A stretch of 64,000 nucleotides of DNA from Sthenelais limicola (taxonomy: Eukaryota; Annelida; Polychaeta; Phyllodocida; Sigalionidae), in the NCBI GenBank assembly GCA_942159475.1, contig OW804096.1, positions 102,026,194 through 102,090,193 of the forward strand, written 5' to 3'. A program made the translations under genes and the position numbers. Shown here in pieces: positions 1-8,299 of the stretch. The first letter of the stretch is position 1; each line of letters begins with the position of its first letter. Under the pieces are notes generated by a model that worked only from the letters and a program-made list of their open reading frames with translations, was not told the DNA's origin and made no database searches.

Positions 1-1166
1 GCTGCTACGAAATTCAAATGGCTAAATCTAAAATAACACTAGATTTGCCAATCCAGCTAGCATTTTGTTTATTACAAACTGCCAAGCTCCACATGCTTTC
101 CTTTTACTATGACTTTCTACTTAAATATGTAGACAGATCCATGTTTGAAGTTTGTCAGATGGATACAGATTCTTTATATGTAAGTTTTGCTGGGGATGGG
201 TTAGAAGATTGTATAAAACCGAGTATGAAAAAGTCTTATCTAACTTCTTTAGAAAAAAGGTGTGGGTTGTTGCATGAGGCAGACTTTAAAAACTGGTTTC
301 CTCGCCGCTGCTGTAAAAGCGATGCGGATTATGATAGGAGAACAGTGGGATTATTTAAGCTGGAAGCAAGAGGGGAGGAAATGATTTCCCTATGCTCAAA
401 ATCCTACTTCGTGAAGGGGGAAAAAGATAAAATGAGTGCAAAGGGTGTAAATAAAGCCAGAGTTCTAAACCCATACTCTAATTTTTTATCGTGTCTAAAA
501 ACCAAAGAAAACTGCTTTGTGGAAAATAGCGGCATACGTCAACATCACAATGAATTACACACATATAAGCAGGTAAAAAATGGGTTTACATACTTTTACT
601 GCAAAAGAGAAGTTCAGTCTGATGGAGTAAGAACTCTCCCACTTCAACTAACACTATCCCCCTATCCGTCTGATATCTTTGTTATAGAAGATGCCAGTTG
701 CGTCCTAGCCTTAAATTATTCGTGCGAACTAGTGAAAAATGGTTTGATTTTTAAATCAGCAGAACACTTGTTCCAGTACGAAAAAGTGATGTTTCATAAT
801 AGAGCAGACATTGCACAAAGTCTACTTGTGAACTTCGAGGGAAAAAACGGCATAAATGCAAAGAAGCCTTTGTGTGAAATTAATCATGAATGGGTAAAGC
901 AGAGAAGGTCTGTAATGATTCAAATATACAAACTGAAATTTCAAAAAGAAAAATCCGAAATTGTGCATATTCTCCTGACTTTAAAAAAGAAAAAAATACT
1001 TCATCCTGGGAACAAGCATTGCTCATATTGGACAACAGGACTTGGCTCTTGCGTGAGCAAATGCATAAAACCCAACATGCACCCAGGAGCAAATGTTTGT
1101 GGAGAAATTTGGGAAAAAATTCGCGATGCATACATATGTAGAGAGGGTGAAGATTACATGAATTAG
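1..1166 (+). CDS. DNA polymerase B (protein-primed), C-terminal part, fused to a NADAR domain
   Basis: This is the 3' part of a type-B DNA polymerase gene; the frame is open to the window edge and the first in-window ATG is at 18. Numbering from that ATG, the palm motif C (DTDS) is at residues 49-52, followed by the LCSKSYF segment near 125 and the AKGVNK segment near 141, both typical of Polinton PolB. The polymerase should replicate the element from its termini. After about residue 215 the protein continues into a NADAR (YbiA/DUF1768-type) domain at about 226-372. Its conserved SAEH..Q block is at 247-253 (Glu249) and a YWTTGLG block at 337-343. NADAR enzymes cleave N-glycosidic bonds of ribose-phosphate or ADP-ribose compounds. 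No stop or splice site separates the two parts, so a fusion is the simplest reading. The stop is at 1164-1166. Confidence 0.9.
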   Translation, partial: CYEIQMAKSKITLDLPIQLAFCLLQTAKLHMLSFYYDFLLKYVDRSMFEVCQMDTDSLYVSFAGDGLEDCIKPSMKKSYLTSLEKRCGLLHEADFKNWFPRRCCKSDADYDRRTVGLFKLEARGEEMISLCSKSYFVKGEKDKMSAKGVNKARVLNPYSNFLSCLKTKENCFVENSGIRQHHNELHTYKQVKNGFTYFYCKREVQSDGVRTLPLQLTLSPYPSDIFVIEDASCVLALNYSCELVKNGLIFKSAEHLFQYEKVMFHNRADIAQSLLVNFEGKNGINAKKPLCEINHEWVKQRRSVMIQIYKLKFQKEKSEIVHILLTLKKKKILHPGNKHCSYWTTGLGSCVSKCIKPNMHPGANVCGEIWEKIRDAYICREGEDYMN

Positions 1167-1412
1167 GCATTAGCTTAGTATAATTTAAGACTATTCATTG
1201 TATACTTATGTGAAAATATTATGTATGTATATATGTATGTATGTATGTATGTGTAGATGTGTATAATATTATTTTATTTTTAAACATTTCTATTTTATTA
1301 CTGTCCTTATGCATACTTGCGTTGTATTATTAATGTACTTACCTAATAAAATCGATTGTATTAAAAAAACATCCTCACTTGACTATACTTCATTGAGGGA
1401 ATAAGAGGCAAG
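1167..1412 (+). other. Spacer after PolB with poly(A) signal and short TATG repeat
   Basis: This is the largest gap in the left arm. It holds a tetranucleotide TATG/GTAT run at about 1216-1253 and an AATAAA at 1345-1350, a candidate poly(A) signal for the PolB-NADAR transcript. The ATPase ATG lies 63 bases further on, so its promoter may also sit here. No reading frame of interest was seen. Confidence 0.5.
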
Positions 1413-2072
1413 ATGGAAGTTGAAATAGATTATATGTTCTTAGCTCCGTGCAGTATTGGAATCGCTGGGGTCAGTGGATCTGGGAAAACCACAATTTTGT
1501 TTGAGATATTGCAGGAAAGGAATAAATTATTTTCAAAAAAAGCCCGAGATGTAATGTATTGCTATGGTGTGTGGCAAAAAAAATTTGAAGATCCCTCTTT
1601 TGACCACATTACATTTGTTAAAGGATTACCATCTGAAGAGGATGTAAAGGATTTTGCCCTAGATCAAGAACACGTAATTATCGTATTAGATGATTTAATG
1701 AATGAAATGGTGAATGATAAGGATTCGGAGCGATTATTTACTAGAACCTCGCATCACTATAACTGTTCTATTATATACGTAGTTCAAAACTTGTTTGAAC
1801 AGGGGAAAAAATCCAGATCAATTAGCATAAACACACATTATTTTATTCTTACGAAAAATAATAGAGATGTTAAACAAATTAACGTTCTTGCTCAACAAAC
1901 TGGATTAGGGAAAAGATTAGTGGAATCATACGAGCATGCGGTTTTAAAAAAAAAGTATGGATATCTTTTACTTGATTTGAGCCCGCATCAGATCATGCAT
2001 GAACCAGACATGCGCATAAAATCTAACATATTAGGAAATGAGGTTATTATATATGCACCTGCGAACTCATAA
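1413..2072 (+). CDS. Packaging ATPase (FtsK/HerA superfamily, A32-like)
   Basis: The 219-residue P-loop protein is expected to pump element DNA into a preformed capsid. Walker A is GVSGSGKT at residues 19-26. A hydrophobic strand ending in DD (VIIVLDD, 88-94) is the Walker B motif. A later VVQNLF segment near 130 fits the sensor strand, followed by an Asn/Gln-rich NNRDVKQIN stretch. The short N-terminus before Walker A and the overall length are normal for Maverick and adenovirus-like ATPases. The ATG at 1413 follows an AT-rich leader. The gene lies between PolB and the small structural genes, as in many relatives. All key residues are present and the frame is intact. Confidence 0.9.
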   Translation: MEVEIDYMFLAPCSIGIAGVSGSGKTTILFEILQERNKLFSKKARDVMYCYGVWQKKFEDPSFDHITFVKGLPSEEDVKDFALDQEHVIIVLDDLMNEMVNDKDSERLFTRTSHHYNCSIIYVVQNLFEQGKKSRSISINTHYFILTKNNRDVKQINVLAQQTGLGKRLVESYEHAVLKKKYGYLLLDLSPHQIMHEPDMRIKSNILGNEVIIYAPANS

Positions 2073-2168
2073 AGGACTTACATATAGTGCACCGTTCTCA
2101 TTTGCAATAAAAAAGTTGACAGGATAGGGTGGATCTTTTTTCGGAGCTGAGATATTTTACGTAAGAAA

Positions 2169-2486
2169 ATGTCTGTGAATTTAAAAAAGGAAAAAACATA
2201 TCTACAACTTCTTCTTTCCACAACCAGTAGAACGCAAGCCAAGGGTTTGCTATTTACAGCTACTTCTTCTCAGATTAAGGCTCTGTGTGAAATAGCTTCG
2301 AATATTCTCCTGCTCCCCTTATCAAAAATAGTCAGCAGAAAGATATCTCGCCATAAATCACTTATTAAGAAGTTGGGAAAGTTGCGACAGTGTGCAAAGA
2401 AACTTTTAGAAATTATTCAAAAAAACTTCCCTGCCTTCTATTATTGTCTGTTGCTAATTAAGGATAAGATCCTGGCTTTATTATGA
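2169..2486 (+). CDS. Small Maverick protein with hydrophobic C-terminus
   Basis: The 105-residue basic protein has three parts: an N-terminal helix-rich segment with a QIKALCEIASNILLLPLS block (about 35-52), a Lys/Arg-rich middle (SRHKSLIKKLGKLRQ, about 60-75), and a hydrophobic tail (YYCLLLIKDKILALL). This layout (helix, EI..N.L block, basic stretch, hydrophobic end) resembles a short protein of unknown function that recurs beside capsid genes in Mavericks/adintoviruses. By position it may be a virion component comparable in place to small adenoviral core or membrane-lytic proteins, but that role is inference. Its TGA overlaps the ATG of the next gene by four bases (2483-2486), suggesting coupled translation or one shared transcript. 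Confidence 0.6.
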   Translation: MSVNLKKEKTYLQLLLSTTSRTQAKGLLFTATSSQIKALCEIASNILLLPLSKIVSRKISRHKSLIKKLGKLRQCAKKLLEIIQKNFPAFYYCLLLIKDKILALL

Positions 2487-2890
2487 AGCATACAAAGAAA
2501 ATGATATTAGTAGGCTTTGAAAAATATGAAAAAATGCTTAAGGATTTGGAGACTGCAAAAAACTATAACTCACATCGCTCAGAATCTACACCCTCACTCC
2601 ATCTTGACACCGAACCAGCCGCGGATCAAGCTGGATATAAAAAGAAGAATGAAAATATAGAAAAATCGTCAGTTAATGAAGGATATTCAAAGCCAAATTT
2701 CGCAGAACCACCCCCTGGAAAACCTGTAAGGAAAAGTAAAATACTGAGCGAGCATTTTATTTTTCCGAAGGATCGAACAAGAAAAAAACAGGTAAACAAA
2801 GTCCTTAAAACCAGAGAGGTTAAAAAAGATGTAAAAGGCAAGATCAGAAATAAAAATTCTTGGAAGCATCTATGGACTCCTATAAAATAG
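2483..2890 (+). CDS. Small basic Maverick protein, function unknown
   Basis: The 135-residue, strongly basic, low-complexity protein begins with a hydrophobic-acidic motif (MILVGFEKYEKML, residues 7-19). Similar openings (ILV..EKYE..L) occur in a poorly characterised Maverick/adintovirus family, so this is probably a structural or core-associated protein. The middle is Ser/Glu/Pro-rich and the C-terminal half is lysine-rich, ending in NSWKHLWTPIK. No enzymatic motif is visible. Its ATG overlaps the stop of the preceding gene in an ATGA arrangement and it ends 19 bases before the integrase ATG, so it sits in an operon-like string. Confidence 0.6.
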   Translation: MKHTKKMILVGFEKYEKMLKDLETAKNYNSHRSESTPSLHLDTEPAADQAGYKKKNENIEKSSVNEGYSKPNFAEPPPGKPVRKSKILSEHFIFPKDRTRKKQVNKVLKTREVKKDVKGKIRNKNSWKHLWTPIK

Positions 2891-2909
2891 TCAAGCATTA
2901 AAGGGGATT

Positions 2910-4136
2910 ATGGATGATCGAAAGATAGAACTTAAAAGACTACAAAAATTAAGCACAAGGAGGCCAGCAAATATAAAAAAGAAATTCAAGGAAGTTATTT
3001 CTCCAAAGATTCTAGATGACTACCTAACAAGGATTTATTATGGAAATAAAGACACGGTTCCAGAATTGGGGGGAGTTGAGAGTCTATATTATCAAGTTAA
3101 AAAAAATAAAGACCACCAAATAACCAAGAAGGAAATAAAAAAATGGTTACTTAGTCAGGATTCGTATACCCTGTTTACCCCCAGAAAAAAATCTTTTAAA
3201 AGACCAAGGGTGGTTGTTTCAGAAATGGATCAACAGTGGGACGCGGATTGTATAAACATGGATTATTTTAAAAAACAAAACAGTGGTTATTCATTTATAA
3301 TGTTAGCAGTTGATATTTTTACTCACAAAATTTGGACAAGAGCACTTAAAAGTCTAAAAGCTGAAGATTCCGCCCCCACATTGGAATCACTATTTGAAGA
3401 CATTTCCCCAAAGGTACTTCGCACAGACATGGGAGGGGAATTTATTAATAAAACTGCTAAGAAGGTTTATGAAAAGTATAACATTAACCATTTTACAACA
3501 AGGACGGAAAAAAAAGCAAACTTTGCAGAAAGAGCCATAAAAACATTTCGCAAAAAACTACAAAGATATTTAAAGCGAGAAAATTCTTTTCAATGGAAAG
3601 ATTTTCTTCAAGATATCACTAGTTCTCAAAACAACTCATACCATAGATCAATAGGAATGACTCCTGAGGAGGCAAGAAAGACAGATCGTCATGTATTATG
3701 GAAAAAGCAATATATTGAAAACGAACAACCATACGTATGGACAAAAACTAGTTTTAAGTATTCGATAAATGATAAAGTGAGAATAAGCTATATGAGGACT
3801 CCTTTTGATAGAGAATATGATGAATCTTTTTCAAAAGAACTTTTCATAATAATGGACAGGAAAGTGTATCAGCATATCCCAGTATATAATATTAAATCAT
3901 GGGAAAATGATCCAATTAGTGGGATATTTTACGAGGAGCAATTGCAGCTTGTTCACGTGAATGAAGAAACATACTTCGAGGTGGAAAAAATAATAAAAGA
4001 ACGAACAAATGCTAGAGGCCAAAAAGAGGTATTGGTAAAATGGCTTGGCTATCCAAAAGAGAGTAATAGTTGGACGTTAAAATCATATGTAAAAGACTTG
4101 GGGAAGCGAAAGAGAAAGAAAAGAAGAAGAAACTAG
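2910..4136 (+). CDS. Retrovirus-like DDE integrase with C-terminal chromodomain
   Basis: The 408-residue integrase should insert the linear element DNA into the host chromosome. An N-terminal helical region (1-100) precedes the rve core. The catalytic triad reads D113 (in WDADCINM), D173 (in LRTDMGGEF) and E207 (in NFAERAIKTFR), with 33 residues between the second Asp and the Glu, all intact. A chromodomain occupies about 350-392 (VEKIIKERTN...VLVKWLGYP....SW), likely guiding insertion to marked chromatin, followed by a very basic tail KRKRKKRRRN. Chromodomain integrases of this kind are standard in animal Mavericks. The ATG at 2910 sits 19 bases after the previous stop. Confidence 0.93.
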   Translation: MDDRKIELKRLQKLSTRRPANIKKKFKEVISPKILDDYLTRIYYGNKDTVPELGGVESLYYQVKKNKDHQITKKEIKKWLLSQDSYTLFTPRKKSFKRPRVVVSEMDQQWDADCINMDYFKKQNSGYSFIMLAVDIFTHKIWTRALKSLKAEDSAPTLESLFEDISPKVLRTDMGGEFINKTAKKVYEKYNINHFTTRTEKKANFAERAIKTFRKKLQRYLKRENSFQWKDFLQDITSSQNNSYHRSIGMTPEEARKTDRHVLWKKQYIENEQPYVWTKTSFKYSINDKVRISYMRTPFDREYDESFSKELFIIMDRKVYQHIPVYNIKSWENDPISGIFYEEQLQLVHVNEETYFEVEKIIKERTNARGQKEVLVKWLGYPKESNSWTLKSYVKDLGKRKRKKRRRN

Positions 4137-4207
4137 GAAAAAAATATATATGCTAGCACGTAAAAAAATATGCTTCATTTTTAAAAGTATTTCAAAGGAA
4201 GAAGACG

Positions 4208-4777
4208 ATGTATATATTTGCGTCATCAACAGATAATGCATCTCTATTCCCGAGTAATACAGCTTTTGATTTTACAATCTCCCTAGAAAAAACTTTATTC
4301 TTGGAAGGAGTTTGGGAATGTGCTTTGCTGGACATAACATTTGAAGATACAATTGGCAACATTTTTCTGCTTGAAAATACCTTAACAAACGAGTCCACAC
4401 TGACTCAATCCAAAACTACCAATATTGCGCAAGATGATAAAAAAAATGAAAATCAAGCAGAAAGCGAGGGTGTGCAATCACTGGATATTATTACTAGAGG
4501 GCGGGAAACATTATCTCAGACGCTTTTTGGAAAAAGTAGGAATATGGTTATATTATGTGATGCAGTTCAACCCAGCTATATACATGGACAGAATATGCAG
4601 GTATTAAGATACTTTCAATCAATTCCCACCTCGCATATTACACCATATTATATGCCAGTATCTGGAAATGTTTTACAAACGATGAGAATGCGTATAAAAC
4701 AACCTGATTCAGCCCCTCGATCCTTATTTCTTGCTAGAAAGACAAACTGCACACTTCATCTCAGACTAAGGAAATAA
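4208..4777 (+). CDS. Penton-like (single jelly-roll) minor capsid protein
   Basis: This is a 189-residue protein upstream of the hexon-like gene. The N-terminus (ASSTDNASLFPSNTAFDFT, followed by WECALLDITFE) matches the style of the Maverick/adintovirus penton family: an N- and P-containing strand followed by a W.V.L.EI-type strand. No enzymatic motif is seen. In related elements this protein forms the capsid vertices. Residues about 60-100 are polar and probably disordered. The placement 15 bases before the core-like gene and 454 bases before the hexon gene supports a capsid role. Assignment rests on N-terminal resemblance and position, without a structure. Confidence 0.72.
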   Translation: MYIFASSTDNASLFPSNTAFDFTISLEKTLFLEGVWECALLDITFEDTIGNIFLLENTLTNESTLTQSKTTNIAQDDKKNENQAESEGVQSLDIITRGRETLSQTLFGKSRNMVILCDAVQPSYIHGQNMQVLRYFQSIPTSHITPYYMPVSGNVLQTMRMRIKQPDSAPRSLFLARKTNCTLHLRLRK

Positions 4778-4792
4778 TTATATATTAACACC

Positions 4793-5230
4793 ATGGCGCT
4801 TGTGCCTTATACGTCATCATCAGATAAGTGGAAAAAGCATTATGAATCTTTAATAAGCGGGCATTCTAAGCAAAAAGGGCGAGTATTTTCACTTCAAGGT
4901 GAGCGAGTGAAGGTGGTAAATAAAACCCGCCCTGTATTTAACATGGTGACAGAGATAGCGCAGGAAACAGAAAGAAATAAATCTTTGGTTAAAAAACAGA
5001 TTGCAGAGGAAGAGGGGGCTGAAAAGTTGGACTCAATTATCCACCCTCTTGGGAATGATGAAAAAACTTTAAGCCGAAAAAGAAAAAGAGCAGAAGCTTT
5101 AAATTTCCTTGACTCGATTGCATCCCATCATTCTTCAAAAGACCGTGGAAGGGAAAAGACTAGCCATCCCGCTAAAAGGCAGAAAAAAACATTAAAAAAA
5201 AAATCTTCAAGCAAGAAAAGCAAGAAATAA
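4793..5230 (+). CDS. Lysine-rich core-like protein
   Basis: The 145-residue protein has a neutral to acidic centre and a highly basic C-terminal tail (about 120-145, KRQKKTLKKKSSSKKSKK). This is the composition of a DNA-condensing virion protein comparable to adenoviral core proteins. The element must package naked double-stranded DNA, so such a protein is expected between penton and hexon genes. No domain is recognised by sequence. The stop TAA is followed by one base and then the hexon ATG, which is unusually tight for a eukaryotic element. Confidence 0.55.
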   Translation: MALVPYTSSSDKWKKHYESLISGHSKQKGRVFSLQGERVKVVNKTRPVFNMVTEIAQETERNKSLVKKQIAEEEGAEKLDSIIHPLGNDEKTLSRKRKRAEALNFLDSIASHHSSKDRGREKTSHPAKRQKKTLKKKSSSKKSKK

Positions 5231-5231
5231 A

Positions 5232-6527
5232 ATGGAGTATATGCGAGAGAACTATTCAGAAGCTCACACAGATGCACTAGATCTCTTTTCTTCCATTAAC
5301 GTCGACTCTGCAGTAAAAAATAAAGAAATACGACACTATAGACCCCAATCTGCAACGACATACGGAGCCCCTATTCAGTTTTACATAAGTGGAAATTCGG
5401 GCGACTATCTAGCATTAAATGAAAGCAAACTATACTTAAAACTCGCTATTGAAAATGCAGAAACAGGAGGTGCTATTACGGGAGAGGATGGAAAAATAGC
5501 ATTACTAAACCTCCCTCTTTCAACCATATTTAGGCAGGTCGAGTTTTTGGTAAATGATCGCCCATGTACATCAGGAATCGGCATTAACTATGCCCACAAA
5601 GCCATGCTTGATTCCTATTTGGAGTGCACCAATCAAGAAAGAGAAACTTCGCTATATACAGAAGGATACTATCTTGATGCTGGTAATTTTGATTCGTTTG
5701 ATATAACTGCAACGGGAGGAAATACTGGATTTAAAGCTAGAGCAAAATTTACAAAGCAAGGAAAAGATGCAGAATTTGAAGGGGCACTTAGGATAGGAAT
5801 ATGTAACCAATCAAAGCCTATCCTAAGTGGGGTTTCAATTAAAATAATACTTCATCAAGCTTCGGAGGAGTTTAGACTATTAAACGGTGACGCAGCTAAA
5901 AAATATCGCATTAAAATCAAGGAAGCAATTTATAAAGCCTGTCACTTGCAAATAAGTCCAGATGTTATGCTGGCTCACAATGAAATTTTGCAAAAGCATC
6001 CAGCTGTATACCCCTTTATTCGTGAAGATGTCAGAAGATATACAATTCCCCAAGGATCGACAGAGTGGACTGAAAATAACATTTTGCTAGACTCTGTTCC
6101 TGAATCTGTATGCATCTGCTTTTTAGAAACAGAGCGAGTGACAGGGAAGGCGAATAGAAATCCCTTTAAATTCCAGCACTTTTTTGTCGAGGAGCTGGGA
6201 TTTTTTGTCGATGGGAAAAGCGTCCCTGCTCCCACTATAAAATGTGATTTTGATGAGGAGAACTACATTCAAGCATATTCTAGTATTAAGGATAAAAAAA
6301 ATAATGAAAGTTATACAAGTTATGCTAAGTATAAGGATGGGCATGTGATTTTTAAATTTGATATATCCCCCTCTGATTCCGATATCGTGCCTCTTATTAA
6401 GAAGGGGGAAACTCAAATTAGCGCCAGATTTGGAGAAGCATTACCATCAGCCGTGACGGCAATTGTTTACTGCAAATCTCGATCCCAAATGGAAATTGAT
6501 GCAGTGAGGAATGTAAAAATAGTTTAA
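5232..6527 (+). CDS. Hexon-like (double jelly-roll) major capsid protein
   Basis: The 431-residue protein has the hallmarks of Maverick major capsid proteins. It opens with an acidic Asp-Leu-Phe motif (ALDLFSS) near residue 16. A conserved strand block around 40-72 follows (GAPIQFYISG, DYLALNESKLYLKL). Next come a LPLSTIFRQVEFLVNDRP block near 100-118 and an acidic/aromatic SLYTEGYYLDAG segment near 140. These match the adintovirus and Polinton hexon family by pattern. The protein would form the capsid facets. The frame is intact, with TAA at 6525-6527. It is the last + strand core gene; beyond it transcription converges with a - strand spliced gene. An AATAAA near 6763 is a candidate poly(A) signal. 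Confidence 0.88.
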   Translation: MEYMRENYSEAHTDALDLFSSINVDSAVKNKEIRHYRPQSATTYGAPIQFYISGNSGDYLALNESKLYLKLAIENAETGGAITGEDGKIALLNLPLSTIFRQVEFLVNDRPCTSGIGINYAHKAMLDSYLECTNQERETSLYTEGYYLDAGNFDSFDITATGGNTGFKARAKFTKQGKDAEFEGALRIGICNQSKPILSGVSIKIILHQASEEFRLLNGDAAKKYRIKIKEAIYKACHLQISPDVMLAHNEILQKHPAVYPFIREDVRRYTIPQGSTEWTENNILLDSVPESVCICFLETERVTGKANRNPFKFQHFFVEELGFFVDGKSVPAPTIKCDFDEENYIQAYSSIKDKKNNESYTSYAKYKDGHVIFKFDISPSDSDIVPLIKKGETQISARFGEALPSAVTAIVYCKSRSQMEIDAVRNVKIV

Positions 6528-6810
6528 CCATTTACAAATTCTTACCTTCGACTAGTTGAGGGGGTAAGGATGGATGAGGAATCGGCGGATTGAAAGCCAG
6601 TCTCGGCTGAAAAAAGTGTTTTTGCATTGATTATAATATAATACACCTTGTATTAAAAACTAGAACCGTTATAAAACTGTACTATATTTATTATTCTTAG
6701 AACCATTTAACTAGTGTTTTTCCATGTATATTATAGCAGTTTATGTTTGAATGAATACTAAAATAAAAGTAGTTATTGATAATAAAATTTTCAAACTTAA
6801 TTTATATGCA
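6528..6810. other. Convergent intergenic region
   Basis: This stretch lies between the hexon stop (+) and the stop of the spliced membrane gene (-). It is AT-rich, with AATAAA-type motifs on the + strand near 6763 and 6780. No coding signal was seen; it most likely holds the two 3' ends. Confidence 0.5.
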
Positions 6811-7312
6811 TTATTGGTCATTTTTCGTACTAGTACCTCGATCACTTGAATCATATTCACACACGGATGAGTCTTGAGATGGGGAAGGCACTTCAGAATT
6901 TCTTTTTTTTCTCGGATTGCAGAAAGAGCACGGACACTGAAATTTTTTATATATTATTTTAAAGTAAAAGTGGAGGTGGGAAAACATGATTTAACTTTTT
7001 TCCCCTAGTTTGCTTTACTATGATAATAACAAAATTGAAAATTACCTTTAGTAATGTAGACAATTTATCTAAACCCATAAAACATTCCAATTATCTCACC
7101 TTCCCAAATCTACACACCATAATGATGGAAAAAAGCACTACTCCAGTGAAAACGACCCAAAATACTAATACAGACACAAAAGTGGACGAAAGTTTTCTAG
7201 TGTATGGTGCGTATCCATCATTAGAATCTGCAGATGAAGAATTCCAACTAGGGAAAGAGGAATTTAGAGAGTTGGTCGTTTCTGTGTCCGTTGATAAGTT
7301 GAACTCCGCCAT
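6811..7312 (-). CDS. Spliced small single-pass membrane protein (two exons)
   Basis: Exon 1 is 7312-7100 and exon 2 is 6936-6811, giving 112 residues. The donor is AAG|GTGAGA (intron starting at 7099). The acceptor is TTTCAG|TGT (AG at 6938-6937) after an A/T-rich tract. The phase is 0 and the 163-base intron contains an in-frame stop soon after the donor. Residues 1-43 are Ser/Asn-rich with three N-glycosylation sequons (N5, N17, N24). A hydrophobic segment at about 45-67 forms one membrane span. The second exon adds a Cys-rich basic stretch (CPCSFCNPRKKR) and an acidic Ser-rich tail. Without a signal peptide but with sequons before the span, an N-outside topology is likely. The function is unknown; an envelope or host-surface role is inference. 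An open + strand frame at 7020-7373 is antisense to it. Confidence 0.68.
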
Positions 7313-7547
7313 ATTTTCACCAAAGTCGTATGGCTCATATTCTGAAGTGAGAAAAGTATCTATAATGTATTAAAATAGGTATATCACCTATTTTTTTTAC
7401 TTAATATGTCAGCAGGAAATAAATACACACCCCTTTTCTCCCCGCCATTTTATGCTAGTCACAACTTCATTCAATAGATCAATCTAGCATTAACCTTTAT
7501 ATAAAGCTTGAGATTTAAACCTTATTAGTACATCATCACCAAATTAA

Positions 7548-8299
7548 TTAAACTATCGTAATGTAGTGGAAAAAATAATTGCTTGCGTTCCAACCATTGC
7601 TATTTCCATCGTGGCTTTCGTCGTCGTCATCATCTGTGCTGTCACTGTCGGATATTACAATTAATTCTTCATCGTTTTCTGCGTCAAGCTCGATTTCTTC
7701 TTCCATCTGTTCTTGGTGATGCCTAATATGCAAGACATTATCGCCTCCTCCTCCCCCTCCTTCATCCCCGTCATCTCCGCCATTGTCTTCATTGTGGGCT
7801 AAATATAATAAATTTTCATTAACAATATTGTAAATAAAATAAACAAATAAAAAGTTGCGAGGAAGTTATAGTAAGCATTATTCTTACCTGGTCTCCTTCT
7901 TGGAATGGGTAAAGGAATCGGAATTGGAATATAGGTGGAGGAATCCTTCTTTTTCTTTTCACAGTCACTTAATATGATGAATGAAGGATCGGTTGGTAGG
8001 GAAGAGCAGTCGAAATCTACTAATTGGTTCCTTATATCAACCACCATCAGCTTCGTGAATTTGGAAAAGAAGCTTGTGCTCCAGCGTGAAATCCAACAAC
8101 TGCTCATGCGAATTTTGCGCACTGTTCTTGTCTCTGCATATAGTGTTGCAGGATAATCAATATCTTCACAAATCACTGTTTCCGATGTGCAGGTGCATTT
8201 TCCTATATCGTCTGCACAATCATATTCCTGATATGCGGCGGATGGGCAAGGATAAAAAAGGATTATGATCAGAGACAAGAAGAGACCAGACTTCGCCAT
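7548..8299 (-). CDS. Spliced signal-peptide LRR protein; retained intron would add a membrane anchor
   Basis: Exon 1 is 8299-7888 and exon 2 is 7798-7548 (220 residues). The donor CCAG|GTAAGAA (GT at 7887-7886) and acceptor TATTTAG|CCC (AG at 7800-7799) bound an 89-base intron in phase 1, and the frame stays open across it. Residues 1-22 are a signal peptide (MAKSGLFLSLIIILFYPCPS). An LRRNT-like cluster (C..DIGKCTC....ICED) comes next, then one or two leucine-rich-repeat-like turns to about residue 105. A proline/isoleucine linker follows, then Arg-rich RRRPG. The spliced tail is Gly-rich, then very acidic (LIVISDSDSTDDDDDES). If the intron is not removed, translation runs instead into a hydrophobic stretch of about 23 residues and stops, giving a membrane-anchored form. 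The role is unknown; LRR ectodomains usually bind proteins. Confidence 0.7.
7799..7887 (-). other. 89-base intron with coding potential for a membrane span
   Basis: It has a consensus 5' site GTAAGAA and a 3' AG after an A/T-rich tract. Read through from exon 1, it encodes a Phe/Leu/Ile-rich segment (NFLATFYLFILFTILLMKI) and then a stop. The intron is therefore either a normal removed intron or a switch between an anchored and a soluble product. Confidence 0.65.

Noticed and set aside
18..1166. PolB-NADAR junction as two separate genes
   Set aside because: No stop, start context or splice signal separates them; the frame is continuous, so a fusion is the simpler reading, although transcript data are lacking.
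7020..7373. 117-codon + strand frame as a Maverick gene
   Set aside because: It is antisense to the better-supported spliced - strand membrane gene, and its product has low-complexity content with no recognisable feature.
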